The notes under the pieces are model-generated. The model made no database searches, was not told where the DNA came from, and saw only the letters and a list, made by a program, of their open reading frames with translations. A stretch of 64,000 nt of DNA. Source: Propionispora sp. 2/2-37 (GTDB taxonomy: Bacteria; Bacillota; Negativicutes; Propionisporales; Propionisporaceae). Location of the stretch: assembly GCF_001298735.1 (NCBI RefSeq), contig NZ_CYSP01000003.1, forward strand, positions 186,001 through 250,000, given 5' to 3'. How positions within the stretch are numbered: the first letter of the stretch is position 1; every line of letters starts with the position of its first letter. The position numbers and the translations under genes were made by a program. Shown one piece after another: positions 44,548-53,507 of this stretch.

Positions 44548-44676
44548 GACGCTCCCCCGTTTCCATGGCCATAATAACTCCGCTTTAACTGAATGATCCC
44601 TTTCCTGATTATTGTACTACTTCAACGGCTGAATGCAAATAGCCACCACAGTTTGCTGCCCGGCATCCTGTCTAAA

Positions 44677-44709
44677 AAAAGGCGAGCAGCGCTATGCTGC
44701 TCGCCTTTT
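44677..44709. terminator. terminator of the hydrogenase operon
   Basis: Perfect 14-bp arms (44677-44690 and 44696-44709) with a 5-base loop; A7 precedes on the plus strand and so gives a U7 tract on the minus transcript. Confidence 0.92.
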
Positions 44710-44714
44710 CCGAC

Positions 44715-45863
44715 TTACTTTCCGGTTTGTTGCCCTTCCTCCCGCTGCGGATGGGGAAAAATATTAAAATTCTCCACAATAAAGCAATAGACTAAACAGC
44801 CGATGGAAACCAGGCCCAGACTGATGATAAACTCCCAAATCGACGGGAAATAAGCGCCGCCCGAATAACTCACCATGGAAGTAAATACGGTATTCATCCG
44901 GTTCATGATTACCCCCGCTGTGGTAAGTAAACCGTAAAGGAGCAAACCGCGCTGCGTTTTTGCCCAATCGCTGAAAACAATCACAACCGGCAACACCACC
45001 CCTACTACCAGTTCCAGTAAAAACATATTACCCTCTAAATTTCCCCTAAGCATCAGCCCGGTCACATCGCGGGCAACAAGATCGTATAGTTTAAGGACCA
45101 GGTACAATACCATGACCCGCCCGCTGATCCGGGCCAGGCCGGTAAGTACCGGCAGTGGTATTTTATGCCCGAAGATCTTTCCCGCCAGGGCCGATTCCAC
45201 ACAGACCATAGCCGGACCAATAAAAAAGGAAGACAGTAGAAAGAATATCGGCAAAAACTCGGTCCACCATAACGGATATACTTTGTGCGCGGCTATTAAA
45301 AACAACGCGCCTAAAGAGGATTGATGCAGCGTGGGGAATATAACACCGATGATGATAAGAACCGGAAGCATTTTCTTAAAAACCCGGTGCAGGCGGACGC
45401 CGATTTTTTCGGTAACAATTTCGCCGAACTCCAGAACCTGAATCGTTGTATACATAGAAACACACCAGAAGACCTCGAACAATACCGATGCATGGCCCCA
45501 GGAAACAAACGGGCGCCAGAAATTAAACCACTGTCCGATATCCAAAAACAATCCCAGCATAACCAGCACATAGCCCAATAGTGAAGTCAGGAGCGCCCCT
45601 CTGGCTATCGGATGGTACTTGTCTTTATGTAAAATGTGAACAATCAAAGCGGTAGAATAGCCACCGCCGGCTAAAGCCACTCCGGTTAACACGTCAAAAG
45701 CGATCCATAACCCCCACGGCCAGTCATCATTTAAATTGGTTAACAGGCCAAAACCCGTAACGAAACGGACAAGCATGGCTATGACACTGCAAACTGCAAT
45801 TGCGCTAAGCATTATGCGTGCCGGTGTCACTGTAAAATTCCAGCCAAGTATGTTAATCTTCAT
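44715..45863 (-). CDS. NrfD/HybB-type membrane subunit of the hydrogenase
   Basis: 382 residues with about nine to ten membrane segments. PWGLWIAFDVLTGVALAGGG near residue 50, GHASVLFEVFWCVSMYTTIQ and LHQSSLGALFLIAAHKVYPL are the HybB/NrfD features. Such subunits exchange electrons with the quinone pool or move protons without haem. Its start overlaps the end of the ferredoxin-like gene by 11 bases, so the two are coupled. With the next two genes it forms a membrane-bound hydrogen-oxidising or -evolving complex. It ends just before a strong terminator. Confidence 0.93.
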   Translation of the reverse strand: MKINILGWNFTVTPARIMLSAIAVCSVIAMLVRFVTGFGLLTNLNDDWPWGLWIAFDVLTGVALAGGGYSTALIVHILHKDKYHPIARGALLTSLLGYVLVMLGLFLDIGQWFNFWRPFVSWGHASVLFEVFWCVSMYTTIQVLEFGEIVTEKIGVRLHRVFKKMLPVLIIIGVIFPTLHQSSLGALFLIAAHKVYPLWWTEFLPIFFLLSSFFIGPAMVCVESALAGKIFGHKIPLPVLTGLARISGRVMVLYLVLKLYDLVARDVTGLMLRGNLEGNMFLLELVVGVVLPVVIVFSDWAKTQRGLLLYGLLTTAGVIMNRMNTVFTSMVSYSGGAYFPSIWEFIISLGLVSIGCLVYCFIVENFNIFPHPQREEGQQTGK

Positions 45864-46659
45864 GCTTATCCCCCAGCTCTTTCTCCGTCTCCTGCTTGTT
45901 TTCCGCCATTTCCTTGCGGCGCCTGATATAAAAAGACATAGCCGTAAGCAAGGCGCCCCACCCTAATGCAATAAACGGTGTATTTTTCAAAAAACGGTGG
46001 GTATACCAGGGTAGCGGAACAGTTCCCAGATTGGTTCTGAAGCCAAGCTGCGCAAACGGAACATCTGATATATATAGCCAGCACGTACCGCCGACCTCAT
46101 CTTGGCCATAGATACTCGGTATATACTGCGGATCAGACTGGATAATATTCCGCGCCCGCTGCAAGAGCTCTGACCGTGTTCCGAACTGCATTACTCCGGT
46201 AGGGCAAACAACAACACAGGCCGGGGCTTCCCCCTTTGCCAGACGTGACGAACACAGCTGGCATTTAGCGATTTGTGGAGCGGCTTTACTCCATTCATAC
46301 TTCGGGATATCGAAGGGACAGGCGATCATACAGTAGCGACAGCCGACGCATAGCTCAGGATAATATACCACCGGCCCGTCGGCATTTTTTTGTAACGCCC
46401 GCGAAAAGCAGGCCGAAGCACAGGCCGGTTCTTCACAGTGCATACATTGGCGCTTAGCAAAACGCCAAACCGGTTCACTCCGGGTATCCTGCACCTCACA
46501 GGTATTAACGACTGTCCAGTTTTTATCGTTTAATTTTGCCGCCGGGCCGGAGGCCGGCTGCTTGTGATCATACTCCAGATGATTCCACATTTTGCAGGCT
46601 ACCACACAACTGCCGCAGCCAATGCATTTCGTAATATCAGTCAGTACGCCTTTGGACAT
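45853..46659 (-). CDS. HybA-like 4Fe-4S electron-transfer subunit with C-terminal membrane anchor
   Basis: 268 residues with cysteine groups for four 4Fe-4S clusters: CIGCGSCVVAC at the start, CMHCEEPACASAC, CVGCRYCMIAC and CQLCSSRLAKGEAPACVVVC. The C-terminus has one hydrophobic helix (IALGWGALLTAMSFYI) followed by a charged tail. Unlike E. coli HybA it has no Tat signal of its own; it would have to travel with the hydrogenase subunit, whose Tat signal is intact. A GTG three codons upstream lies within GGGGAGGTG, so the ATG at 46659 is used. It transfers electrons between the [FeFe] subunit and the NrfD-type subunit. Confidence 0.93.
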   Translation of the reverse strand: MSKGVLTDITKCIGCGSCVVACKMWNHLEYDHKQPASGPAAKLNDKNWTVVNTCEVQDTRSEPVWRFAKRQCMHCEEPACASACFSRALQKNADGPVVYYPELCVGCRYCMIACPFDIPKYEWSKAAPQIAKCQLCSSRLAKGEAPACVVVCPTGVMQFGTRSELLQRARNIIQSDPQYIPSIYGQDEVGGTCWLYISDVPFAQLGFRTNLGTVPLPWYTHRFLKNTPFIALGWGALLTAMSFYIRRRKEMAENKQETEKELGDKHED

Positions 46660-46687
46660 TTTTTTCACCTCCCCAATTCACTGCAGT

Positions 46688-48211
46688 TCATGTTTTCACC
46701 GTTAATTGACTGCTGCGGTCGACAAAACGGGTGTGCAGTACCTTCTCGGCTTCTCCACTCAGTGGTTTTCCCAGCCAGGCTTTGTATAGCTGCTGAATTT
46801 CCTGATTCTGATAGCTGCACCTTTTCGCCGGTACTGCACTATCCAGCTTGTAAAGACTGGAAATTCTCGCCCTGCGGACATCATCGCTTGGCGGCAGCGA
46901 TGTACGTGGCTGACCGCCGCCACCGATACAACCACCGGGACAGGCCATAAATTCAATAAACTGCCAGGAATCTTTTCTTTCCCGCACAACCGGCAACAGT
47001 TCCCTGGCATTGCTAAGGCCGTGGCAAATTGCCACCCGCAGCATGCCAAGGCCGGGAATATCAGCGCTGCCTTCTTTCCCCCCCTTAAGCCCCCGCACTT
47101 CGTTCCAGTTTAGCAGGCTGGCCGGTGGTTCCTGCCCTGTAGCCATATAATAGGCTGTGCGTACGGCAGCTTCCGTAACTCCGCCGGTTGCGCCGAAAAT
47201 AACACCGGCTCCGCTGCTTTCACCAAGAATAGAATCATAACCGCTGCCGGCAAGCTGGGTCATATCGATTCCCTTTTTCTTGAGAATATAACTAAATTCA
47301 CGGGTTGTCAGCACGATATCGACGTCACTTAGTACCGGCTGACCTGTCACCCTGCCGGCGGTATTCATTTCCTGGCGCCGGCATTCAAACTTTTTGGCAG
47401 TGCAGGGCATAATTGCAACAGAGACAATCTGCTGCGGATCAATATGTTTTTTTTGCGCATAGTAGGTTTTTACTACCGCCCCCAGCATTTGCTGCGGCGA
47501 TTTACAACTCGACAAGTGGGGCATCAGATCAGGATAAAAATACTCAAGGAATTTCACCCACCCCGGACAACAGGAGGTAAATTGCGGTAAGGTTGCTTTG
47601 TTCTGCATTCTTTCCAGCAATTCCGATGCCTCCTCCATAATAGTCAGGTCGGCGGCAAAACTGGTGTCAAATACGGCATCAAACCCCACAGCCTTAAGCG
47701 CCGCCACTTGTTGTTCCTGAATCATGCTGCCCGGCGGCAAGCCAAACTCCTCGCCCAGCGAAACCTTGGTCGCCGGTGCCGTCTGTACAACTACATGAGT
47801 ATTGCCGTCTTCCAGCGCTGCCAGCACCCTGTCGATATCATACCTTTCGGTTAACGCTCCCGTTGGACACCACATGGTGCATTGCCCGCAGTTAACGCAG
47901 ACAATCTCCCGCTTTACCGGCAAATCATAGTACCCGTATACACCCATGACATTACGGCACACTTCCAAACATTGTCCGCAAAGAATACATTTGGTATCAT
48001 CACGCTCAATCGACAAATTGGCCATATCCAGCGGCACGCGCCCTTTGACCTGTACCGGCCAGCTTGCCGGGACATTATACTGAGTGGGCAGCCACCCTTT
48101 TCCCCCTACCGCTTCGCTGCCGCATCCGGCTATCGTTGCACCGGCAGCTACAATACCTGCGCTGCCCATCATTTTCAGAAAACTTCTGCGTGTGACTTTT
48201 TGCTGTTTCAT
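46688..48211 (-). CDS. Tat-exported [FeFe] hydrogenase catalytic subunit, probable lipoprotein
   Basis: 507 residues. The N-terminus MKQQKVTRRSFLKMMGSAG is a Tat signal (RRSFLK), and the hydrophobic part ends TIAGC, a lipobox with Cys30, so a lipid-anchored exported enzyme is likely. Two 4Fe-4S motifs follow (Cys 75/78/81/85 and 105/108/111/115). The H-cluster motifs are complete: TSCCPGW (near 210), MPCTAKKFE (near 266) and FMACPGGCIGGGG (near 421). It interconverts H2 with protons and electrons outside the membrane. It is the first gene of the three-gene operon. No H-cluster maturases (HydE, F, G) are in the window. Confidence 0.95.
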   Translation of the reverse strand: MKQQKVTRRSFLKMMGSAGIVAAGATIAGCGSEAVGGKGWLPTQYNVPASWPVQVKGRVPLDMANLSIERDDTKCILCGQCLEVCRNVMGVYGYYDLPVKREIVCVNCGQCTMWCPTGALTERYDIDRVLAALEDGNTHVVVQTAPATKVSLGEEFGLPPGSMIQEQQVAALKAVGFDAVFDTSFAADLTIMEEASELLERMQNKATLPQFTSCCPGWVKFLEYFYPDLMPHLSSCKSPQQMLGAVVKTYYAQKKHIDPQQIVSVAIMPCTAKKFECRRQEMNTAGRVTGQPVLSDVDIVLTTREFSYILKKKGIDMTQLAGSGYDSILGESSGAGVIFGATGGVTEAAVRTAYYMATGQEPPASLLNWNEVRGLKGGKEGSADIPGLGMLRVAICHGLSNARELLPVVRERKDSWQFIEFMACPGGCIGGGGQPRTSLPPSDDVRRARISSLYKLDSAVPAKRCSYQNQEIQQLYKAWLGKPLSGEAEKVLHTRFVDRSSQLTVKT

Positions 48212-48235
48212 GGCTTTTCTGAACCTCCCATTCTC

Positions 48236-48298
48236 AAAACAAAAACCCCCTAAAATAGATAAACGGTCAACAAATAACCGTCTCTACTTTAGGGGGTT
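48236..48298 (-). promoter_or_regulatory. terminator-like hairpin 25 bases before the hydrogenase gene, possible attenuator
   Basis: On the minus strand the outer arms ACCCCCTAAA/TTTAGGGGGT (48298-48288 and 48254-48244), a TAGA/TCTA step and an inner ACGGT/ACCGT form a long hairpin followed by TTTTTGTTTT (48245-48236). Only 24 bases, including the GGGAGG site, lie between it and the hydrogenase ATG. The operon promoter must therefore be upstream and transcription must pass the hairpin. ACGGGG near 48310 could pair with the 5' CCCC arm as an antiterminator. A plain terminator of the gene at 48447 is the alternative. Confidence 0.6.
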
Positions 48299-48446
48299 CA
48301 CCTTAACTCTGCCCCGTAACCGCCGTATTCATTTCTTTCTAACAAAAATAGGATTAGCATTTCAAGTTAATATCTTATGTCTCTAAGAAGCATATTCGTC
48401 AACAATGTTAAAATTCCTGTTAACAAATTTTTTTATTTTGTTTAGT

Positions 48447-48911
48447 TCATTTTCTGCCCTTACCGGTTATGTGCTCGATTATGATTTTGCACACAACGGT
48501 CTCATGCTGAGCACTGTCAATATACATCTGTCCCTTTTGCCTATATTCCGGCGAATATTTTTCCACCAGTGCCAAAAGTGCCTGTTGTTTCTCATTTTCC
48601 TCAATCTCTGCCGCAGTCCCGTATGCGACTACACTTTCAAAACGGGTGCTGAACTTTTCCGGAAGGACTTGCGTCTTCCCTACAACACAGAACGATACTT
48701 TGTTACAGTATCGCAAATTATCCAGCTTTTGTCCTTCCGTTGCCGCATGGAAATAGATGGCTCCGTTTTGATAAGCATAGCTTAACGGCACACCATAGGC
48801 ATAACCATTGGCGCCTACCGTGGAAAGGATGCCATATTCTCCCTCAGACAGTATCCGTTCTGCCTCCTGAGTGGAAAGCTGCCGGTCCTGCCGTCTCATA
48901 GTTTTAAACAT
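48447..48911 (-). CDS. pyridoxamine-phosphate-oxidase-fold flavoprotein (NimA-like)
   Basis: 154 residues, split-barrel FMN-binding family. The start MFKTMRRQDRQLSTQEAERI, the GEYGILSTVGANGYAYGVPL / SYAYQNGAIYFHAATEGQKL pair and VSFCVVGKTQVLPEKFSTRF are typical of the Nim-type branch whose members reduce nitroimidazoles or other small compounds. GGAGGG is six bases before the ATG at 48911; the longer frame to 48938 has none. The physiological substrate is unknown. It precedes the hydrogenase operon on the same strand. Confidence 0.9.
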   Translation of the reverse strand: MFKTMRRQDRQLSTQEAERILSEGEYGILSTVGANGYAYGVPLSYAYQNGAIYFHAATEGQKLDNLRYCNKVSFCVVGKTQVLPEKFSTRFESVVAYGTAAEIEENEKQQALLALVEKYSPEYRQKGQMYIDSAQHETVVCKIIIEHITGKGRK

Positions 48912-48970
48912 ATCATGCCCTCCAGACCTCTGCCACAAGTCTCTTGCCTGACCTTATTGTACCATAAAAG

Positions 48971-49004
48971 AAAAAACAGGCTCAAGAAAATTCCCCCGAA
49001 CCTG
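48971..49004 (-). terminator. terminator of the carboxypeptidase gene
   Basis: On the minus strand CAGGTTC pairs with GAGCCTG (one G-U) around a 14-base loop, followed by TTTTTTCTTTT (48976-48966). Confidence 0.65.
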
Positions 49005-49012
49005 CCAAATAA

Positions 49013-49825
49013 TCATTTGCTCACATTCAACTGTTCAAAGCCATAGTCCAGCAGCTTGACGGCATCGTCCCACCGGTAATCGTCATTAAGGAGAACGGCA
49101 ATTAGTTCCACATTACCCCGTTTGGCCGCAGCTACCAAACAATCACCGGCATCATTGGTAAAACCCGTTTTCACACCGTTAGCCCCTGGGTAACGGGAAA
49201 GAAATTTATTGGTAGTTGTCACATAAACGGTTTCCCGGTTGATAAAATGCACATCATAAACACGCCGGGAAACAATATCGGCAAAAATCGGGTTTTTCAT
49301 GGCATAAGAAGTGATCAGTGCCAAATCATAAGCTGTCGTATAATGATTAATTGGATCCGGCAACCCGTGCGGATTGGTATAATGTGTGCGGGTTGCGCCT
49401 ATTTCAGCAGCCTTGTCGTTCATCATCGCCACAAAAGCGGGAATTGATCCCCCCACAGATTGCGCCACCGCTTCAGCCGCATCGTTGCCGGAAACCAGCA
49501 TCATGCCATATAATGCCTCCTTCAGCGTTAACTTGTCGCCTGCCCGCAACTCCAGGCTGGAGCCCTCGCATTGGGCCGCCTGCGGGCTTACCGTCACAAC
49601 GCTGTTTAAATCCCCCTTCTCCAAGGCTGTAATCAAGGTGGTAATTTTGGTAGTGCTGGCCGGATACATAATGGCATTGGCTTGTTTATCGAAAAGTACT
49701 GTATGATCGCCGGCGATCATAAGTATCGCCGCTTCGGCGGACACTGCCGGCGGTGTGTCCGCCAAAACCGCCTGGATACTCAGGCCGGCAATAAGCAAAT
49801 ATGCGAATAAAATCCGTTTAATCAT
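49013..49825 (-). CDS. D-alanyl-D-alanine carboxypeptidase (peptidase S11)
   Basis: 270 residues with a signal peptide (MIKRILFAYLLIAGLSIQAV, ADT). The penicillin-binding motifs are intact: SxxK as STTK (near residue 57), SxN as SGN (near 112) and KTG as VKTGFTNDAGDC (near 219). It trims the terminal D-Ala from peptidoglycan stem peptides outside the membrane. It is shorter than DacA/DacF because the C-terminal beta domain and amphipathic anchor are absent, as in the small S11 enzymes of sporulating Firmicutes. Its start lies four bases from the stop of the helD gene, and the GGGAGG site falls inside the end of that gene, so they are one operon. Confidence 0.94.
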   Translation of the reverse strand: MIKRILFAYLLIAGLSIQAVLADTPPAVSAEAAILMIAGDHTVLFDKQANAIMYPASTTKITTLITALEKGDLNSVVTVSPQAAQCEGSSLELRAGDKLTLKEALYGMMLVSGNDAAEAVAQSVGGSIPAFVAMMNDKAAEIGATRTHYTNPHGLPDPINHYTTAYDLALITSYAMKNPIFADIVSRRVYDVHFINRETVYVTTTNKFLSRYPGANGVKTGFTNDAGDCLVAAAKRGNVELIAVLLNDDYRWDDAVKLLDYGFEQLNVSK

Positions 49826-49828
49826 GAA

Positions 49829-52129
49829 CTACTTCCTCCCTTTTGCTTGCCCGGAATCCTTTGCTGCCACGGCCCGTTGGAAATATGTATATAAGGAATG
49901 ATCCAGGTCTTTGATATATGGTGTCATCTGCCCTTGCACTAGCAGGCATAAACGGTGCAACGCCCGCGTACAGATGGTGTAAAACAAGCCTTTTTCCTCA
50001 GTAAAATGAAAATTTTGCCGGATTGCGCCAACCACTACTACCGCGTCAAATTCCAATCCCTTGGCTAAATAAGCAGGGATAATGACGACTCCTCGGTAAA
50101 ACTTATCCTCCTCCGTCAGAATAACACTGGCCTTGCATTTTCCGCTAACTTTCTCGTACAAAGCCCCGGCTTGCTCTGCTGTCTTGCAAATCAGCGCAAT
50201 GGACTGCCATCCTTCCCGTTGATAAGAACGAACGGCCGCAAGCATTTCCTCCATATCGTCCTGTCCGGCCGGCAGGTGTACTACGACCGGTTTAGGTCCG
50301 GCACGGTTGACCGTTTCCGCCTCTTCCAGGCCTAGTAAAGCCTGACAAAATTTTTGGATCTGGCAGGTGGAACGATAACTGCGTGTCAAAGAAAAAAACA
50401 CCGGTTCTTCTTCAAAACGCAGGAGTTGAGCAGCGGCCTGAAACGTAGCCGTCTGTAAATAAGGATGAACGCATTGCGCCGGATCACCCAGAATCGTCCA
50501 TGAGCAATTTGGGAAAATAGCTTTCATAATTTTATATTGTATCACGGTATAATCCTGGGCTTCGTCAACAACTACATGTTTAATGTCCGGGTTGGTCTTA
50601 AAGCCTTCGGCCAAACCTAAAAGATATAAAAATCCAAAGGAATCCTCATAAGGTATACGGCCCTTTGCCAGCCATCGTTTTGTTTGCCGTCGTATGCGGT
50701 CCCATCCTTCCGGTTCGTTAAGCCCCTTACCATACAGCGCAAAAAAATCATTCTCAGTAAAAATCCGCTGGTACAGATGAAACACATTACATTCCGTCAG
50801 CTTTTCAATTTTTTCCGTTATTGAAACCAGTTCCTTCCTGGCTGCAATACGTGCCAGCGCCTCAATATTCCGAGCATTGACTTCATTTCCTGCCGCCGTA
50901 ATTTCCTTAACTTTCTCCTCCCGCAGCTGTTGAACAACCGTCTTCATTCGTTTTTGGATTATTTTCCGTATCTTCTGCAGGCGGCGCCTCATCGGCAAAT
51001 AAGTTAACTGGTCACAATATTGCCTTTTCCAGTCGTACCGGCTAAAAATCGTACGCCCCCGGAATTGGATGGCGGGGTAATCATCCACCAGACTTTGCTG
51101 TAAATATTCTATGTACAGATCTAAAAGTTTCACAAACTCTGCCGATGATTTATATTGGATACCCTGAATTTTCGCTTGATATTCCTCATCTTTAGGTCCA
51201 CGCAGAAGATATTCCAGCTGCTCGGACCGTTCTTCCACCTCATACCCGCCTTCAGCTGCCGAAGTCCGCATATAGTCCTGAAAGGTCGTTTGCAAAACAT
51301 TTTCTTCACCGGTCTCCGGCAATACCTGAGAGATGTAGTCACTAAAAATATGGCTGGGAGAAAAAATGACCACATTTTTCGCCGAAATGATTCCGCGTTC
51401 CCGGTACAGCAGATAAGCGATCCGGTGCAATGCAATTGAAGTTTTACCGCAGCCTGCCGGCCCCTGGACAACAAGCACCCGGTGCCCTTCGTCACGCACA
51501 ATCCGGTTCTGTTCCCGCTGAATACTGGTCACAATGGTATGCATTTTATTATCGGCGCTTTTACTCAGTACCTGCTGCAACAATTCGTCTTCAATTTTAA
51601 TATCCGCATCAAACATATACTTCATTTTTCCATTTACTATTTTAAACTGGCGTTTAAGTAAAATCATCCCCTGGATTTTTCCGGCTGGGCATTCGTACCA
51701 GGCTTTTCCTCTTTCAAAATCGTAAAACATACCGGCAACCGGTGACCGCCAGTCGTATATCAATATTTCCCCGGTTGCCATTTCCGCCAAGGTGGCTATC
51801 CCGATATAAATCCGGTCCGCTTCGTCCGTAGTTGTCCCGCTCTCTAAAAAATCAATCCGGCCAAAATACGGTGAATCAGCCATTCGCTGCAAGCGCTTAT
51901 ATTCTTGCTGCATCATTGTCGACAGTTGTTTTTGCCGCCCCACTTCTTCAATTATCTGGGCTTCATCCACGGCACTGCCGCCCTTATTTTCCCAGTAGTC
52001 CTGTAAAGTACCGTGCAATTGTTGCTGCGATGCACCGCATTTCGTCCCGCTTACATTCAGTTGGCTTTCAATCTGCGCAACAATATACCGTAATCTGGCG
52101 AGCTCATATTCCCGCTGTTTTCTATCCAT
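49829..52129 (-). CDS. helD: HelD-like superfamily 1 helicase
   Basis: 766 residues. An N-terminal coiled coil (RKQREYELARLRYIVAQIES and on to about 110) is followed by a UvrD-type motor with the Walker A GPAGCGKTSIALHR (near residue 230), VVDEAQDYTVIQ as Walker B (near 530) and LTRSYRST. This is the plan of HelD, which frees stalled RNA polymerase from DNA or nucleic acid in Gram-positives. It lacks the DNA-repair UvrD subdomains. The ATG at 52129 has AGAGGAG five bases upstream. It is first in a two-gene operon with the carboxypeptidase; the functional link is not obvious. Confidence 0.9.
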   Translation of the reverse strand: MDRKQREYELARLRYIVAQIESQLNVSGTKCGASQQQLHGTLQDYWENKGGSAVDEAQIIEEVGRQKQLSTMMQQEYKRLQRMADSPYFGRIDFLESGTTTDEADRIYIGIATLAEMATGEILIYDWRSPVAGMFYDFERGKAWYECPAGKIQGMILLKRQFKIVNGKMKYMFDADIKIEDELLQQVLSKSADNKMHTIVTSIQREQNRIVRDEGHRVLVVQGPAGCGKTSIALHRIAYLLYRERGIISAKNVVIFSPSHIFSDYISQVLPETGEENVLQTTFQDYMRTSAAEGGYEVEERSEQLEYLLRGPKDEEYQAKIQGIQYKSSAEFVKLLDLYIEYLQQSLVDDYPAIQFRGRTIFSRYDWKRQYCDQLTYLPMRRRLQKIRKIIQKRMKTVVQQLREEKVKEITAAGNEVNARNIEALARIAARKELVSITEKIEKLTECNVFHLYQRIFTENDFFALYGKGLNEPEGWDRIRRQTKRWLAKGRIPYEDSFGFLYLLGLAEGFKTNPDIKHVVVDEAQDYTVIQYKIMKAIFPNCSWTILGDPAQCVHPYLQTATFQAAAQLLRFEEEPVFFSLTRSYRSTCQIQKFCQALLGLEEAETVNRAGPKPVVVHLPAGQDDMEEMLAAVRSYQREGWQSIALICKTAEQAGALYEKVSGKCKASVILTEEDKFYRGVVIIPAYLAKGLEFDAVVVVGAIRQNFHFTEEKGLFYTICTRALHRLCLLVQGQMTPYIKDLDHSLYTYFQRAVAAKDSGQAKGRK

Positions 52130-52368
52130 AGACACTCCTCTTTGAGCCGTTCCAACGCCAGCTGCCTAAAAAAACCGTACGAGTCATAGTATATCCTTTT
52201 ATCGCCAAGCTATCAAATCCTCCCTTGCATTGCCGTGACAGCCGTTCATCCTCTGCGGCTTTACCATGCCTTCTTTCTTCTTCTACCGCTTTTTAAACAT
52301 TTCTTGCCAAAAGTTTATAATCGGATTAAGATAATCTTATACTTGACACTTTTAAAGGACGAATGTAG

Positions 52369-52887
52369 ATGTATGTAAAAGATGTTATTGCTTATAACCT
52401 GTCCATACTATTTATCGGCTTCAATCCCGGACTGAAATCAGGCGAAACCGGCTGCCACTTTGCCGGACCTTCCAATCGTTTCTGGCGGCTCCTGGCTGAT
52501 TCCGGGCTAACGCCGCGAAAACTGGCTCCGGCAGAAGACCGGCTTTTGCTTACCTGGGGGTATGGCATTACCAATATTGTCTCCCGCCCTACCCGGTCAG
52601 CGGCGGAAATAACCCGTCAGGAATATGCAACCGGCCGGGCTGAGCTAAAATTAAAATTACAAACCTACAAGCCGCAAATTGCCTGCTATGTTGGTATCGG
52701 CGTCTACCGGCAGTTTACCGGAAAAAGTAAAATTGCCTGCGGCCTGCAACCTGAACCGGCGATCCCCGGTATGCTGGATTTTGTAGTTTCCTCTCCCAGC
52801 GGTCTTAATCGTATTCCAGTTCAAACGCAGCTCGCCTGCTTTGAAGAATTGAAAAGCTTGATGGCCGGGGAACTAAATAAAGGATGA
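52369..52887 (+). CDS. mug: mismatch-specific uracil-DNA glycosylase
   Basis: 172 residues with the Mug motifs: LFIGFNPGLKSGETGCHFAG with the catalytic asparagine in GFNPG (near residue 18), PSNRFWRLLADSGL, and SSPSGLNR near 143. It removes uracil or thymine mispaired with guanine, and bulky ethenocytosine, from DNA. AAAGGA lies nine bases before the ATG. It is divergent from helD with 239 bases between them, in which I see only the ribosome binding site and AT-rich promoter-like sequence (TTATAA, TTGACA near 52344). Confidence 0.95.
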   Translation: MYVKDVIAYNLSILFIGFNPGLKSGETGCHFAGPSNRFWRLLADSGLTPRKLAPAEDRLLLTWGYGITNIVSRPTRSAAEITRQEYATGRAELKLKLQTYKPQIACYVGIGVYRQFTGKSKIACGLQPEPAIPGMLDFVVSSPSGLNRIPVQTQLACFEELKSLMAGELNKG

Positions 52888-52946
52888 GTAAGTCGTTGCA
52901 GTGAATATAGCTGATGATGATTAGCTGATACGAAAGGAGTCTTTTT

Positions 52947-53507
52947 ATGGCAACAGCGCCGGAACGCCCGGTCAAACCTATACCACCGACTGCCCCTGCT
53001 TTGCCTTCAGTAAAATCCCCGGCGGCAGATTCTCATTCCGCTGCCCCGGCTGGCACGAGTCCCGCCAATCCCCAATTGCCCACTACGGTAAAAAAAGCGA
53101 CCGAACTGGAAAATGCCTTTCAGGGAAAGGCAAGTCCACCCAAAACGCAATCAGCGGTTGCAGAAAAACCTGCCGTAGCCTCCGCTCCTGCAGTTGCGGC
53201 GACAGCGGACCTTCCCGCCGGCACCACCACTGCTCAAACGCTTAGCCCTGATAAAAATCAGCCGGCTGCTCCGGTAGCAATCGTTTCCTATTTTTGGCCT
53301 GCCTGCACTGTACTGCTGGTGATCGTAGCTATACTGGCCGTTCGTTACATTGAGCAACGGTTGCCTCATATTGCCCCTTCTTCCCAAGCCCGGCCGGATG
53401 ACGCTTCCAGTTCCCGCCCCGTGGCCGGGGAACACGGTACTAATGTGACAATCGCTCCCGCTAAACAGAAAAAAGAAATAAAAAGTAATTTTGAAGTTCG
53501 AATTTGA
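52947..53507 (+). CDS. Pro/Ala-rich protein with one membrane helix, unknown function
   Basis: 186 residues. The first 110 are low-complexity Pro, Ala, Ser, Thr and Lys (MATAPERPVKPIPPTAPALP). Then comes a single hydrophobic segment (AIVSYFWPACTVLLVIVAIL, about residues 112-133) and a short basic C-terminus ending KQKKEIKSNFEVRI. The gene starts 60 bases after mug with AAAGGAG before the ATG, so it may be co-transcribed. The disordered N-terminus with a late helix suggests a single-pass membrane protein without a cleaved signal. I do not recognise a family. Confidence 0.72.
   Translation: MATAPERPVKPIPPTAPALPSVKSPAADSHSAAPAGTSPANPQLPTTVKKATELENAFQGKASPPKTQSAVAEKPAVASAPAVAATADLPAGTTTAQTLSPDKNQPAAPVAIVSYFWPACTVLLVIVAILAVRYIEQRLPHIAPSSQARPDDASSSRPVAGEHGTNVTIAPAKQKKEIKSNFEVRI

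Noticed and set aside
48380-48440. Possible Rex operator before the hydrogenase operon (TTGTTAAC and TTAACA)
   Set aside because: The spacing between half-sites is about ten bases instead of the usual six or so, in an AT-rich stretch where such matches arise by chance.
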